From positions 1,984,001 to 2,048,000 of the forward strand of contig CP117875.1 of the NCBI GenBank assembly GCA_028736075.1: 64,000 bases of DNA, written 5' to 3'. This DNA is from Chryseobacterium sp. KACC 21268 (GTDB lineage: Bacteria; Bacteroidota; Bacteroidia; Flavobacteriales; Weeksellaceae). Below the pieces are notes generated by a model, which saw only the letters and a program-made list of their open reading frames with translations, had not been told where the DNA came from and ran no database searches. Positions 22,701-32,782 of this stretch are shown here, one piece after another. The number at the start of each line of letters is the position of its first letter. Within the stretch, counting starts at the first letter, position 1. The translations under genes were made by a program, and so were the position numbers.

Positions 22701-24602
22701 ATGAATGTAAAATTCAAATTTATTTTAGGTGCAATTCTTTTTTCAGAGCTCCTGTCAGCACAAAGACAAATGGAATATCTGAAACGGGGAATCGTGGCCC
22801 TACCTTCAGATTCAGGTGTTTTTGTGAGTTGGCGTTTGCTCGGCACAGAAGCTCAGGACACCCATTTTGATTTGTACCGAACTGAAAATAATTCAACCAA
22901 AAAGCTGAATGAAAAACCACTTTCAAACGAAACCAATTTTTTAGATAAAACCGCAGACAAAACAAAAAATTACACTTATTTCGTCAAGTCAAATACTAAT
23001 GACAAATCGGTTGATATTGATTCTGCAAACTATGTTGCGAATCAAAAACCTTATTTTTCAATCCCACTGAAAACACCACAAGGTTACACGCCAAATGACG
23101 CATCAGTCGCAGATTTGGATGGAGATGGTGAATATGAAATCATCCTTCATCAAACCGGAAGGTCAAAAGACAACAGCCAGAAAGGAGAAACCGACCCGCC
23201 GATTATTCAGGCTTACAAGATGGATGGCAAGCTTTTGTGGGAAATCAATTTAGGCAAAAACATCAGGGAAGGAGCGCATTATACGCAGTTTTTGGTCTAT
23301 GATTTAGACCAGGACGGAAAAGCGGAAATCGTAATGAAAACCGCTGACGGTAGCAGAGATGGCAAAGGAAAATTCATAGGCGACCAGACAAAAAATTACG
23401 TCAACGAAAACGGAATGATTCTCTCCGGACCGGAATTTATGACTGTTTTTGACGGGGAAACCGGCGCAGAAATTCACACCGTGAATTATGAAGTTCCAAG
23501 ATTGGCCGGCAGTTTAAATCCAACAGACGAACAAATGACCGAAACCTGGGGCGATGCGAAAGGAAATAGAATCGACAGATTTTTGGGAGCAGTTGCTTAT
23601 CTGGATGGCAAAACGCCGAGTGTGATTATGTCGAGAGGGTATTACACCAGAACCGCGATTGCGGCCTGGGATTATAAAGATAAAAAACTCAGCCTGCGCT
23701 GGCTTTTTGATACCGAAAGTTCGGAAGAAAATAAAAAATACCGCGGACAGGGAAATCACAATCTCAGCATTGCGGATGTCGATAACGATGGGAAAGACGA
23801 AATTGTTTTCGGTGCAATGACTGTAGATGATAACGGAAAAGTGTTGAACAGTACAGGTTTTGGTCACGGCGATGCTTTGCACGTTGGAGATTTAGACCCA
23901 TCCAATCCGGGATTGGAAATTTTTGATATTCAGGAAAGATTTGATGATGCGGGCGCGCATTTCAGAGATGGGAAAACTGGAAAAGTTTTATGGAAATTGC
24001 CATCAACTCTTTACAGTGAATCCAGTAAATTTCAGGGACCGGGACGGGGTTTGTCTTTGAATATTGACCCACGTTACGAAGGTTCGGAATCGTGGGCAGC
24101 CGGAGCTGGATTAAGAGGAGTTTATAACACGAAAGGAAAAAAAATCAGCAACAAAAATCCACCAGCGAATATGGGAATCTATTGGGATGGAGATTTTTTA
24201 AGCGAAATTTTAGACGGAACCAACGTGTCAAAATGGGACTGGAAAAAAGAAAAATCCAATCTGATTTTTGATGCTAAAAGTTTCCAATGTGAATCGAATA
24301 ACGGAACGAAGAAAAATCCGGCTTTGGTGGCTGATTTATTCGGAGACTGGCGTGAAGAGGTGATGTACAGAACGGCCGATAATCAGGAATTGAGAATTTT
24401 TTCTACGACCATCCCAACAAAACACAGGCTGTACACTTTGATGCATAATCCGCAATATAGATTGAGTATTGTCTGGCAAAATGTCGGGTACAATCAGCCT
24501 CCGCATACCGATTATTATCTGGATGAATCGATTAAGGAAATGCCTAAACCGAATGTTAAAACAGTAAAACCTCAGAATAAAATTAATAAAACAATAAATT
24601 AA
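22701..24602 (+). CDS. Rhamnogalacturonan lyase, PL11 family
   Basis: 633 residues with a signal peptide ending LLSAQ. The N-terminal fibronectin-like part (RGIVALPSDSGVFVSWRLLG) is followed by an eight-bladed propeller with repeated calcium loops: DLDGDGEYEIILHQTG, DLDQDGKAEIVMKTADGS and DVDNDGKDEIVFGAM. This is the classic PL11 (YesW/YesX-type) architecture. The enzyme cleaves the RG-I backbone by beta-elimination between rhamnose and galacturonic acid, giving unsaturated products for the GH105 gene six bases downstream. It is preceded by the repeat region and could have its own promoter, though none is obvious. Confidence 0.92.
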   Translation: MNVKFKFILGAILFSELLSAQRQMEYLKRGIVALPSDSGVFVSWRLLGTEAQDTHFDLYRTENNSTKKLNEKPLSNETNFLDKTADKTKNYTYFVKSNTNDKSVDIDSANYVANQKPYFSIPLKTPQGYTPNDASVADLDGDGEYEIILHQTGRSKDNSQKGETDPPIIQAYKMDGKLLWEINLGKNIREGAHYTQFLVYDLDQDGKAEIVMKTADGSRDGKGKFIGDQTKNYVNENGMILSGPEFMTVFDGETGAEIHTVNYEVPRLAGSLNPTDEQMTETWGDAKGNRIDRFLGAVAYLDGKTPSVIMSRGYYTRTAIAAWDYKDKKLSLRWLFDTESSEENKKYRGQGNHNLSIADVDNDGKDEIVFGAMTVDDNGKVLNSTGFGHGDALHVGDLDPSNPGLEIFDIQERFDDAGAHFRDGKTGKVLWKLPSTLYSESSKFQGPGRGLSLNIDPRYEGSESWAAGAGLRGVYNTKGKKISNKNPPANMGIYWDGDFLSEILDGTNVSKWDWKKEKSNLIFDAKSFQCESNNGTKKNPALVADLFGDWREEVMYRTADNQELRIFSTTIPTKHRLYTLMHNPQYRLSIVWQNVGYNQPPHTDYYLDESIKEMPKPNVKTVKPQNKINKTIN

Positions 24603-24607
24603 AATAT

Positions 24608-25771
24608 ATGAAGAGATCATTAATCAAAAATGGATTTTTCGCCTTGATCATTGGAGTTTTGTCCTCCTGTTCAACTCAAAAATCAAGCTCTGCAAGCAAA
24701 GTTGAGTTGCCTAGTAAAAAAGAAGTTCTAGAAGTCTCGAGAAGAGCCAACCAATATTTTATGGACAAATGGCCAGACACAAAAAAAGAGATTGTAGGAA
24801 AGAAAGTTTGGCCAAGTAACCTCTGGACGAGAGCGGTCTATTATGAAGGTTTGATGGCATTACATTCCATTGATCCTAAAAAAGAATACTATGATTATGC
24901 GATGTCTTGGGCAAACAATCACAATTGGGAATTACAGCGTGGAACATACACCAGAAATGCAGATCATCAGGCGTGTGGACAAACGTATCTTGACCTCTAT
25001 GAAATTGATGGAAGAAAACACCCCGAGAGAATTAAAAATGTAAAAGCAGCAATGGACAGTATGATTGCCACATCAAAAGTTGATGACTGGTGGTGGATTG
25101 ACGCGCTTCAAATGTCGATGCCGATTTTCACGAAATTGGGTAGAATAACTGGAGAACAAAAATATTTCGATAAAAATTATGAAATGTATGCCTATACAAA
25201 ATACAAGCACGGCGGAAATGGTCTTTATAATCAAGAGGACAAAATCTGGTGGAGAGACAAAAGTTTCGTTCCGCCTTACAAAGAACCAAATGGTGAAGAT
25301 TGCTACTGGAGCCGTGGAAACGGTTGGGTAGTGGCTGCATTGGCGAAAACCCTCCACGATACACCGAAGTCTGATCCTCATTATCAAGAATATCTGCAGG
25401 ATTATAAAGATTTGTTGGCGGCATTGCTTCCGATCCAGAGAGAAGATGGATTTTGGAATGTGAGTTTGCACGATCCTACCAATTTCGGTGGAAAGGAAAT
25501 GACCGGAACCGCGCTTTTCGTTTATGGAATGGCGTACGGAATTAATAATGGTTTAATTGATCGAGATATCTATTTGCCAGTTACAGTAAAGGCTTGGGAT
25601 GCGATTGTAAAAGATTCCGTGCAACCAAATGGATTTTTAGGATGGGTACAAGGAACAGGGAAGGAGCCAAAAGATGGTCAACCACTTTCTGTAAGCAAAG
25701 AACCGGATTTTGAAGATTATGGTTTAGGTTGCCTATTGCTTGCAAGCAGTGAGGTTTACAAACTGAAGTAG
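24608..25771 (+). CDS. Unsaturated rhamnogalacturonyl hydrolase, GH105 family
   Basis: 387 residues. The N-terminus is a lipoprotein signal (GVLSSCSTQ), so it is likely membrane-anchored on the periplasmic or outer face. The alpha/alpha barrel has LWTRAVYYEGLMAL, DDWWWIDALQMSMPIF with a catalytic-type Asp, and CYWSRGNGWVVAALAK, typical of the GH88/GH105 clan. It hydrolyses the unsaturated galacturonyl end left by PL11. It is the last gene before the terminator at 25800, closing the degradation operon. Confidence 0.9.
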   Translation: MKRSLIKNGFFALIIGVLSSCSTQKSSSASKVELPSKKEVLEVSRRANQYFMDKWPDTKKEIVGKKVWPSNLWTRAVYYEGLMALHSIDPKKEYYDYAMSWANNHNWELQRGTYTRNADHQACGQTYLDLYEIDGRKHPERIKNVKAAMDSMIATSKVDDWWWIDALQMSMPIFTKLGRITGEQKYFDKNYEMYAYTKYKHGGNGLYNQEDKIWWRDKSFVPPYKEPNGEDCYWSRGNGWVVAALAKTLHDTPKSDPHYQEYLQDYKDLLAALLPIQREDGFWNVSLHDPTNFGGKEMTGTALFVYGMAYGINNGLIDRDIYLPVTVKAWDAIVKDSVQPNGFLGWVQGTGKEPKDGQPLSVSKEPDFEDYGLGCLLLASSEVYKLK

Positions 25772-25799
25772 TTTTAATTAGTTAATATAATTTTGAAAG

Positions 25800-25831
25800 G
25801 ACTTAATAATGAAAATTGTTAAGTCTTTTTT
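25800..25831 (+). terminator. Intrinsic terminator of the degradation operon
   Basis: GACTTAA pairs with TTAAGTC around a 12-base loop, followed by six Ts, 28 bases after the GH105 stop. Confidence 0.7.
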
Positions 25832-25994
25832 GTTGTTTCAAATTCATAATCATTCAGCATAACAGTTACTCAGATCTATTTTCAGGGAAATTAATGAAAT
25901 TAAAAATGTTTAAAAATAAAGATAACTGCCATCATAGTAACAAGTTGAAACAAATGTTTAATAAATTATAAAAAATCATATTTTTCAGAACGTT

Positions 25995-26032
25995 ATGCAT
26001 GACACTACAAGATGCGCAATCGATTTCATCTT
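25995..26032 (+). promoter_or_regulatory. Weak sixth copy of the shared promoter box, ahead of rhaT
   Basis: ATGCATGACA matches GTGCAGGACA at 8 of 10 positions, followed by CT as in copy A. Twenty bases later the sequence is TTCATCTT, a poor -7 element. It is the only such candidate in the 293-bp gap before rhaT, which otherwise holds only the terminator. Confidence 0.3.
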
Positions 26033-26064
26033 GTTAATTTTCAAATTCAAGCAATACAATCATT

Positions 26065-27153
26065 ATGAATGCATTATTAGGAGTTTTATTTCATTTCTTA
26101 GGTGGATTTTCATCGGGCAGTTTCTATTTGCCTTATAAAAAAGTGAAAGGTTGGCAATGGGAAACGTTTTGGTTGATTGGCGGTACTTTTTCCTGGATTA
26201 TCGTTCCACCATTGGCAGCATATCTTACCATTCCAGGATTTTGGGAAATTATAAAGAGTGCGAGTTCCTCAATTATTGGATTGACTTTTTTATTCGGCGC
26301 GCTGTGGGGAATCGGTGGATTTATGTATGGTCTGGGCGTCCGTTATTTAGGTGTTGCGTTGGGAAGTAGTATTATGTTGGGACTTACGATGGTCATTGGA
26401 TCTCTCGTTCCATCTATTTTTTATGAATTTTCTCCGCAGACTGGAAAAGATAATATTGGTTTAATGCTTTCAGAATCTTGGGGACAGTTTGTTTTGCTTG
26501 GACTTTTCGTTTGCGTTATCGGAATTATAATCAGCGGAAAAGCTGGTGTGATGAAGGATAAGGAACTTCAAACGAATTCTGTTGATCCTCACGGAATGGA
26601 AGTGAAAACTGAATATAAATTTGGTTTAGGATTAACTGTCGCAATCATTTCTGGGATTTTGAGTGCTTGTTTCAATTTTGGATTGGAAGCCGGAAAACCG
26701 ATGGCGATGGTGGCGAATGAGGCTTGGAAAGTTGCAAATCCAAATCAGGGAGAATTTCTTTTTCAGAATAATGTGACCTACATTGTGGTTCTCTGGGGCG
26801 GAATGGCCTCCAACCTGATTGGTTGTTTGTACTTAGCTTTCAAAAATAAATCATACACCGATTACACAAAGAAAGATGTTCCAGTCGTGAAAAATATCAT
26901 CTTTTGTGCGATGGCTGGAACGATGTGGTTTCTACAATTCTTCTTCTACGGAATGGGGGAAAGTAAAATGGGGAATGGACCAAGTTCGTGGATTTTGCAT
27001 ATGGCATTTATCATTTTGATAGCCAATTTGTGGGGTGTAATTATCAAAGAATGGAAGGGCGTTTCCAAAAAAACGATTACGACAATTTCTGTAGGAATGC
27101 TCATTATGTTCGTTTCGATTTTAATAGTTGGATATGGAAATTCTTTGCGATAA
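26065..27153 (+). CDS. rhaT: L-rhamnose/H+ symporter
   Basis: 362 residues with about ten hydrophobic helices and no cleaved signal. Sequence landmarks are GGFSSGSFYLPYKKVKGW at the start, GALWGIGGFMYGLGVRYLG and AIISGILSACFNFGLEAG, characteristic of the RhaT family in the drug/metabolite transporter superfamily. It would carry free L-rhamnose released by GH106 across the inner membrane. It has its own terminator at 27181 and lies between the degradation operon and susCD. Confidence 0.92.
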   Translation: MNALLGVLFHFLGGFSSGSFYLPYKKVKGWQWETFWLIGGTFSWIIVPPLAAYLTIPGFWEIIKSASSSIIGLTFLFGALWGIGGFMYGLGVRYLGVALGSSIMLGLTMVIGSLVPSIFYEFSPQTGKDNIGLMLSESWGQFVLLGLFVCVIGIIISGKAGVMKDKELQTNSVDPHGMEVKTEYKFGLGLTVAIISGILSACFNFGLEAGKPMAMVANEAWKVANPNQGEFLFQNNVTYIVVLWGGMASNLIGCLYLAFKNKSYTDYTKKDVPVVKNIIFCAMAGTMWFLQFFFYGMGESKMGNGPSSWILHMAFIILIANLWGVIIKEWKGVSKKTITTISVGMLIMFVSILIVGYGNSLR

Positions 27154-27180
27154 TATAATTTTTTCAATCTCAAATATTTT

Positions 27181-27212
27181 AAGGCAATGATTTTTATCAG
27201 TTGCCTTTTTTT
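27181..27212 (+). terminator. Intrinsic terminator after rhaT
   Basis: AAGGCAA and TTGCCTT pair around a 12-base loop, followed by a run of seven Ts. Confidence 0.75.
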
Positions 27213-27390
27213 CTGAAAACTAAATGACGTGCTATTTTCGAATTCTATTTCAAAAATTCTAAAGAAATCTTAATGTTAAGTTAAATTTTAAGATTTTAAA
27301 TTCATTAATAATTTTAATAATTATTCAATTTATTTACGCTAATTGATGCTTAATAAATAAAATATATGCGTGTAAATTATTTATTCGATA

Positions 27391-27438
27391 ATGCAGGATA
27401 TTGCAGGATGCTAAACTTTGCCTAACGATGTAACATTG
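27391..27438 (+). promoter_or_regulatory. Shared promoter element, copy D (susCD), with a tandem box
   Basis: TTGCAGGATG at 27401-27410, exactly 20 bases, then TAACATTG at 27431-27438; the susC ATG is 34 bases further on. A second box, ATGCAGGATA, abuts it at 27391-27400, giving a 10-bp direct repeat, so two binding positions may exist. Apart from the rhaT terminator the rest of the 319-bp gap is plain AT-rich DNA. Confidence 0.65.
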
Positions 27439-27472
27439 TCATAATAAATTTAACATTACAAAAAATTAATAT

Positions 27473-30400
27473 ATGTCACTAATAATTAAACACAAAGATA
27501 TTAAGCGAATAGTCTTTCCGGCTTTTTTGCTTTCGTCTGGCTTCCTTTGGGCTCAACAACCGGTAAGTGATACTGCCAATACAAAAACGAAAGACATTGA
27601 CGAGGTCGTGATTATCGGTTACGGATCTGTGAAAAAGTCAGATCTTACAGGATCAGTATCATCTGTGTCGGCTAAAGATTTGGCAGCAACTCCAGCAATG
27701 AATGCTTTACAGGCGCTTCAGGGTAGAGCTGCGGGTCTTAATATTGTCACAGCAAGTGGTGCGCCGGGAGCTAGTGCCAATGTTACAATCCGTGGTGGAG
27801 CATCTATCACACAGGGAACAGAGCCACTTTACATTGTAGACGGTTTCCAATTGGACAACGCACTGAATGTGATCAATCCAAATGATATCGAAAGTATTGA
27901 TGTTCTGAAAGGTGCTTCCGCCATTGCAATTTATGGTGCGCGTGGTTCTAACGGTATTATTGTCATCAAAACAAAAAACGGAAAAAAAGGAAAAACAATT
28001 ATCAATTACAACAACTTTACATCTTTTGATACGCTTTCCAAAAAATTGGATATGCTTTCTAATGCAGAAGACTATGTAAAGTATCAATATGAAATGGCCT
28101 CTTTAGCGGGAAGAACCGCACAATGGAGCAATGTTTTCGATAACAATTTGGCACCTGAATCTGCTGGTTTTTACACAGGCGCTTATAACAGAATTAGTGA
28201 GCGATATGCTAATGCGCCAACACTGGATTGGCAGGAGAAAATGTTGGGAGGTTCTGGCGTGACGACCAATCATAACTTCAATTTTTCTGTAGGGACTGAA
28301 AAAACACAAGCATTTGTCAGTTATAACTACAACAAGCAGGATGGATTGCTACAGAATTTTAGCGAAACCAGAAACTCTTTGCGAGCCAATGTTAAATCTG
28401 AGTTGTACAAAGGAGTACGAGTAGATTTTAATACGACATTTAATTCTAATTCACTGAATGGTGGTGGTGCATATTCCGGGATGAAGAAGATTCTACTTCA
28501 GCCAATAACCGGAGGAACGCGTTTCAATTTAAACCAACTCTTCAATGCTCAGAACTATGGTGATTTTTCTGCATTGGAACCAAGTTTTGATACGGAAAAT
28601 CCAAACGTAGAGCTACAGGCTACTACTTCCAATGCGAGAGCAAGAAACTTTGTAGCGAATGCAGGTTTGGAAATTGACCTTTTAAAGAATTTCACTTTCA
28701 GAACTGCTGGACAGTATAACTGGAGAAATACTAAAACAACTTCTTTCTCAGATCAGAACTCAAGGGCTAATCTAACCGATCCAACGACTACAGGAATCAA
28801 TGGAAAAATCGGGAACAGTGAGTCTTATGGTTATCAGATCACAAATACACTAACCTACAACAATACCTTCGGAGAAAAGCATAAATTGAATGCCCTGATT
28901 GGCCAAGAGGTTGTGTACTCGCAGTCAGAGAGCAATAATATGACTTTGATCAAATTCCCTTTTCCCAATTTTGGATTGGATGATATTTCTACAGCAACGA
29001 TTTCGGAAAAATCAACTGATAGAAGCAGTATGTCTTTGATGTCTTATTTTGGGCGTGTAACTTACAATTATGATGACAGATATCTTTTGACTGCCACTGT
29101 GAGACAAGATGGATCATCTAAATTTGGACCAAATAGAAAATGGGGTACATTTCCTTCCGTTGCAGGAGCGTGGAGACTTTCTCAGGAAAGCTTCTGGCAG
29201 AATTCAAAAATAAACAACTTTGTTAATGATCTTAAATTTAGAGTTGAATATGGTGTGACAGGTAATAACGACATCGGTAACAATCTCTTCTTGACCACCT
29301 ATTCTCTCACAGATTATCCGATTAACAATACACCAGGAAATCCAGTTTACGTCACAAGCTCCAATCTTGGAAATCCTAACTTGAAATGGGAAGAGCTAAA
29401 ATCAACCAATATCGGAGTAGATCTGGCGTTCTTTAACAATCGTCTTAAACTGACTTCTGAATGGTATAATAATAATGTCAGTGATATGCTTCTTGAAGCG
29501 GTTCTCCCAACATCCACTGGTTATTCGAGACAGTACCAGAATATCGGAAATATGAGAAACAGAGGTATTGAGTTTACTTTGAATACCATCAACTGGAAAT
29601 CAGAAAACTTTAGATGGAGTACAGATTTAAACATTGGACATAACAAATCAAAAGTACTTTCATTAGAAAAAGGAAGAGATTTCAGACCTTTCAGTGTTGG
29701 AAGTAATAGAGCAGGAGTTGTAACATATTATGCAAAAGTTGGCGAGCAGTTAGGAGAAATGTATGGTTATGTTTATGATGGGATCTACACAACCAATGAT
29801 TTTATCCAAAATGCAAACGGAACCTTGACTCTTAAAGACGGTGTGGTAAAGCCAGCTACAGGAACACCAAAACCTGGAGATATCAAATTTGCTGCAGATA
29901 ACGAAGCAGGCGACCAATTCACGAGAAAGATGGTAAAGATTGGTGATGCAACACCTGATTTTATCGGAGGTATCAGTAATAATTTTTCTTACAAAGGTTT
30001 TGATATTGCCGTATTTATGAAGTTTAGTGTTGGTGGTGATGTGTACAATGCGACAAAGCACAGTTTAAGTCCATACGCTTTGTTCCAGAATGTTCCAACC
30101 GAATTTGGAAATAATTTCTATCACCTGATTGACCCTAACACGGGACAGCAAACTACTAGTTTAGTCAGATTAAAAGAACTTAATCCAAATGAAGATTCAC
30201 GTCTTTGGAGTCTTAGCAATACAAATACACAAACCATCACTTATCCTTCATCATACTATGTAGAAGATGCTTCTTATTTGAGAATTGCACAGCTCACATT
30301 GGGATATTCTCTACCTAGAGATTTCCTCAGCGAAATTATGGTTTCAAATGCCAGAATATATGTAACGGTTAATAATCTTGCTACCATTACAGGTTACTCA

Positions 30401-30514
30401 GGCTTCGATCCAGAGGTTTCTGCAGCAAGTGGTGTGGCAATTACGCCTGGTTATGACAGTTCTACATTTCCAAGATCAAGAAGTTATGTACTTGGTATTA
30501 ATTTAACTTTTTAA
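27473..30514 (+). CDS. SusC-type TonB-dependent outer-membrane transporter
   Basis: 1013 residues. A signal peptide (cut near GFLWAQ) is followed closely by the TonB box region DIDEVVIIGYGSVKKSDLTG and the plug (AGLNIVTASGAPGASANVTIRGG, PLYIVDGFQ, IYGARGSNGIIVIKTK). The rest is a 22-stranded barrel. The usual N-terminal carboxypeptidase-like regulatory domain is absent; only about 25 residues separate signal and TonB box. It would import rhamnogalacturonan oligosaccharides together with the SusD-like lipoprotein encoded 18 bases downstream. No anti-sigma-interacting extension is present, so it is a transporter rather than a transducer. Confidence 0.93.
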   Translation: MSLIIKHKDIKRIVFPAFLLSSGFLWAQQPVSDTANTKTKDIDEVVIIGYGSVKKSDLTGSVSSVSAKDLAATPAMNALQALQGRAAGLNIVTASGAPGASANVTIRGGASITQGTEPLYIVDGFQLDNALNVINPNDIESIDVLKGASAIAIYGARGSNGIIVIKTKNGKKGKTIINYNNFTSFDTLSKKLDMLSNAEDYVKYQYEMASLAGRTAQWSNVFDNNLAPESAGFYTGAYNRISERYANAPTLDWQEKMLGGSGVTTNHNFNFSVGTEKTQAFVSYNYNKQDGLLQNFSETRNSLRANVKSELYKGVRVDFNTTFNSNSLNGGGAYSGMKKILLQPITGGTRFNLNQLFNAQNYGDFSALEPSFDTENPNVELQATTSNARARNFVANAGLEIDLLKNFTFRTAGQYNWRNTKTTSFSDQNSRANLTDPTTTGINGKIGNSESYGYQITNTLTYNNTFGEKHKLNALIGQEVVYSQSESNNMTLIKFPFPNFGLDDISTATISEKSTDRSSMSLMSYFGRVTYNYDDRYLLTATVRQDGSSKFGPNRKWGTFPSVAGAWRLSQESFWQNSKINNFVNDLKFRVEYGVTGNNDIGNNLFLTTYSLTDYPINNTPGNPVYVTSSNLGNPNLKWEELKSTNIGVDLAFFNNRLKLTSEWYNNNVSDMLLEAVLPTSTGYSRQYQNIGNMRNRGIEFTLNTINWKSENFRWSTDLNIGHNKSKVLSLEKGRDFRPFSVGSNRAGVVTYYAKVGEQLGEMYGYVYDGIYTTNDFIQNANGTLTLKDGVVKPATGTPKPGDIKFAADNEAGDQFTRKMVKIGDATPDFIGGISNNFSYKGFDIAVFMKFSVGGDVYNATKHSLSPYALFQNVPTEFGNNFYHLIDPNTGQQTTSLVRLKELNPNEDSRLWSLSNTNTQTITYPSSYYVEDASYLRIAQLTLGYSLPRDFLSEIMVSNARIYVTVNNLATITGYSGFDPEVSAASGVAITPGYDSSTFPRSRSYVLGINLTF

Positions 30515-30532
30515 CTTTTAAATTGATTTAAA

Positions 30533-32602
30533 ATGAAAAATATATTTATTCAACATAGATTCTTAAAAAAGGCAGTGGTGATGTCTTCAGTTTTTTTAAC
30601 TGTTCTAATGACCAATTCTTGCAGCGATGATTTTTTGGATCAGCCTGCTTACAACAATACAGATTCAGACAAAGTTTTTGAAAATCTTCAGACCGCAGAG
30701 ATGTTTGTATTGGGCTGTTACAGAGGTTTGGTGCCGACAGAGATGTTTTATCAGCTTGGCGCCGGTGATACTGTGAATCATTCTCTTGAGGCTCTTAACA
30801 ATTCAAAATATAATGTTGGCAATTATAACTACGATGCCTACACACCATTTACTGTAACTGGTATTTATTCTGCTATGTATGCCGTTATAGAGCGTACCAA
30901 TATCGCAGTTTACCAATTGTCAAAAATGCCGGAAAGTGCAAAACGGGATGCCCTTATAGGAGAGGCTAAATCTATCCGTGCTTTTTGTTATTATAATCTA
31001 ATTAGAATCTACGGCGACGTTCCGGCTGTCTGGGAGCCATTAGAAACTTTGGATCCTAATGCCGAAAGTACGTTTTACCCAAGACGTGCTTCCAGAGATG
31101 AGATCTATGACAAAATTGTTGGCGATCTGCAAGAAGCCGCAATTAATATTCCAACCTTGGCACAGAGTGGTTTTGGAACTACGGAAAGATTATCAAAAGA
31201 AGGTGTCAATGCTCTTCTTGCAAAAATTGCACTTTACGCTGCAGGATATTCACTTCGTTGGGAACTGAATACTTCTAATCCAGGTGTTGTTTCCCGCCGA
31301 TCAGATAATGCAAGGGTAAGAGAACTTTATCAGATTGCAGATGATGCCTGTTCAGCCATAATAAATGGTGGTACAAAGAGTCTTGTTCAAAGTCAAAGTG
31401 GTAAAAGTGGCTTTGAAGCACTATGGTTCAACTTTAATCGTAGAAACTTTGGAGCTGTCAACTCCGAGATGCTTTGGCATATCGCTTCCTTGGGACAGAA
31501 TACCAATTCAGCGTTCCAAGTTTATGCACATCCGGGCTATCGTGGCGGTGTTTTTGGCTCTCGTTCTTCCCAACAAATGATTTTGCCATCTTATTATCTT
31601 TCATTTAACCAAAATGATACACGTAGAGATGTGACTTGTACTTCTTACAGCGTCTATTTCTTGGCAGATGGCGGTGCTAGCGACACTTTTGTAGATGTTG
31701 GTACAACTTATTCTGCAATTATGCCAGGCAAGTTCAGACTGTCTTGGAGTGTAGAGCCACAGGCTGCTGCAGATAGAAATCTTAATATCCCAATACTTAG
31801 ATATGCTGATGTTCTTTTGATGTACGCTGAAACTCAAAATTATCTTAATAGTGGTCCAACTGCTGCAGCCAATGCCGCATTGACAGCGGTACGTACCAGA
31901 GCAGGAATAGGTACATTAACATTGCCTGCTGGACAGGCCGACTTTTTAAAGGCGATTGTACAGGAAAGAAAATGGGAATTTGCTGGTGAGTTCACACTTC
32001 GCACAGATCTTATCAGAACCAATAGCATGACAACTGAAATCGAAGCTACCAGACAGGATATGAAAGATTTGACTAGAAGAATCGGTAAATATGCGAACGT
32101 AGCAACTTACAGGCTTTATAAATTTCATAGAAATACACAGGTCTATGGTGATCCGTTCTTAGCTTTGCCTTATATCGAGATTACTAATCCTACGGAAATT
32201 ACAACCATCAAAAACGTTCCTACCAATTCAGCCAATTTTGCAGCCTATCAAACAGCATTAAGAGCTATTGTAGCGGCACACGGACAAACCACTTCGCCAG
32301 ACGATAAATGGTATCCGACACAGATGTTCGAAGCGTACACAAGTACTTTCAACGGCAATGCTAGAAAAGCAGTAGGATTTGGAGCTGGATTCAACGTCTT
32401 GGGGATGGGAAATAATATGTATTCTAAGCCTTTTGGATATGCCGAAAATGGTAATGCATATCCTGGTTGGGTAGAGTCTGCAAATGATGGCCTATTCTTC
32501 GGTTTCAAGACCAACAAAACAGAACTTTTGCCTTTCGCCGCTGCTTCTGCAGGACATCCAATGATCGATAATCCAAACCTAACTCAACTTCCTGGTTATT
32601 AA
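30533..32602 (+). CDS. SusD/RagB-type nutrient-binding lipoprotein
   Basis: 689 residues, larger than many SusD proteins. The lipobox is VLMTNSC, with acidic residues SDD right after the Cys, a surface-export-like signal in Bacteroidota. Helical TPR-like units include AKSIRAFCYYNLIRIYGDVP and the family landmark PILRYADVLLMYAET near residue 420. The C-terminus contains YLNSGP-like and ERKWEFAGE segments. It forms the lid of the SusC transporter and binds the oligosaccharide at the cell surface. After its stop, 180 bases lead to the rhamnose catabolic promoter. Confidence 0.93.
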   Translation: MKNIFIQHRFLKKAVVMSSVFLTVLMTNSCSDDFLDQPAYNNTDSDKVFENLQTAEMFVLGCYRGLVPTEMFYQLGAGDTVNHSLEALNNSKYNVGNYNYDAYTPFTVTGIYSAMYAVIERTNIAVYQLSKMPESAKRDALIGEAKSIRAFCYYNLIRIYGDVPAVWEPLETLDPNAESTFYPRRASRDEIYDKIVGDLQEAAINIPTLAQSGFGTTERLSKEGVNALLAKIALYAAGYSLRWELNTSNPGVVSRRSDNARVRELYQIADDACSAIINGGTKSLVQSQSGKSGFEALWFNFNRRNFGAVNSEMLWHIASLGQNTNSAFQVYAHPGYRGGVFGSRSSQQMILPSYYLSFNQNDTRRDVTCTSYSVYFLADGGASDTFVDVGTTYSAIMPGKFRLSWSVEPQAAADRNLNIPILRYADVLLMYAETQNYLNSGPTAAANAALTAVRTRAGIGTLTLPAGQADFLKAIVQERKWEFAGEFTLRTDLIRTNSMTTEIEATRQDMKDLTRRIGKYANVATYRLYKFHRNTQVYGDPFLALPYIEITNPTEITTIKNVPTNSANFAAYQTALRAIVAAHGQTTSPDDKWYPTQMFEAYTSTFNGNARKAVGFGAGFNVLGMGNNMYSKPFGYAENGNAYPGWVESANDGLFFGFKTNKTELLPFAAASAGHPMIDNPNLTQLPGY

Positions 32603-32720
32603 TCATTAAGTTTAATGATCAAAAAAAATTAATTACCACTAATAAGCCAAAATTAGATTGACCAAAAGTTGAATTTATTTCAATGTTAATTTAAGTTTAA
32701 TTAAAGCAATCATCAGTATA

Positions 32721-32758
32721 GTACGGGATGCTATAGATAATGGAACAGTCTAATTTTG
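32721..32758 (+). promoter_or_regulatory. Shared promoter element, copy E (rhamnose catabolic genes)
   Basis: GTACGGGATG at 32721-32730, exactly 20 bases, then a perfect TAATTTTG at 32751-32758; the rhaEW ATG is 24 bases later. Around the box TATAG and CTATA form perfect inverted arms (TATAG-N9-CTATA), the most symmetrical of all copies. Confidence 0.65.
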
Positions 32759-32782
32759 GTTTAAAATTAAGAATATATAAAA

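Noticed and set aside
32604-32625. Palindrome ATCATTA-TAATGAT after susD as a terminator
   Set aside because: The stem is AT-rich and is followed by As, not Ts, on the plus strand.
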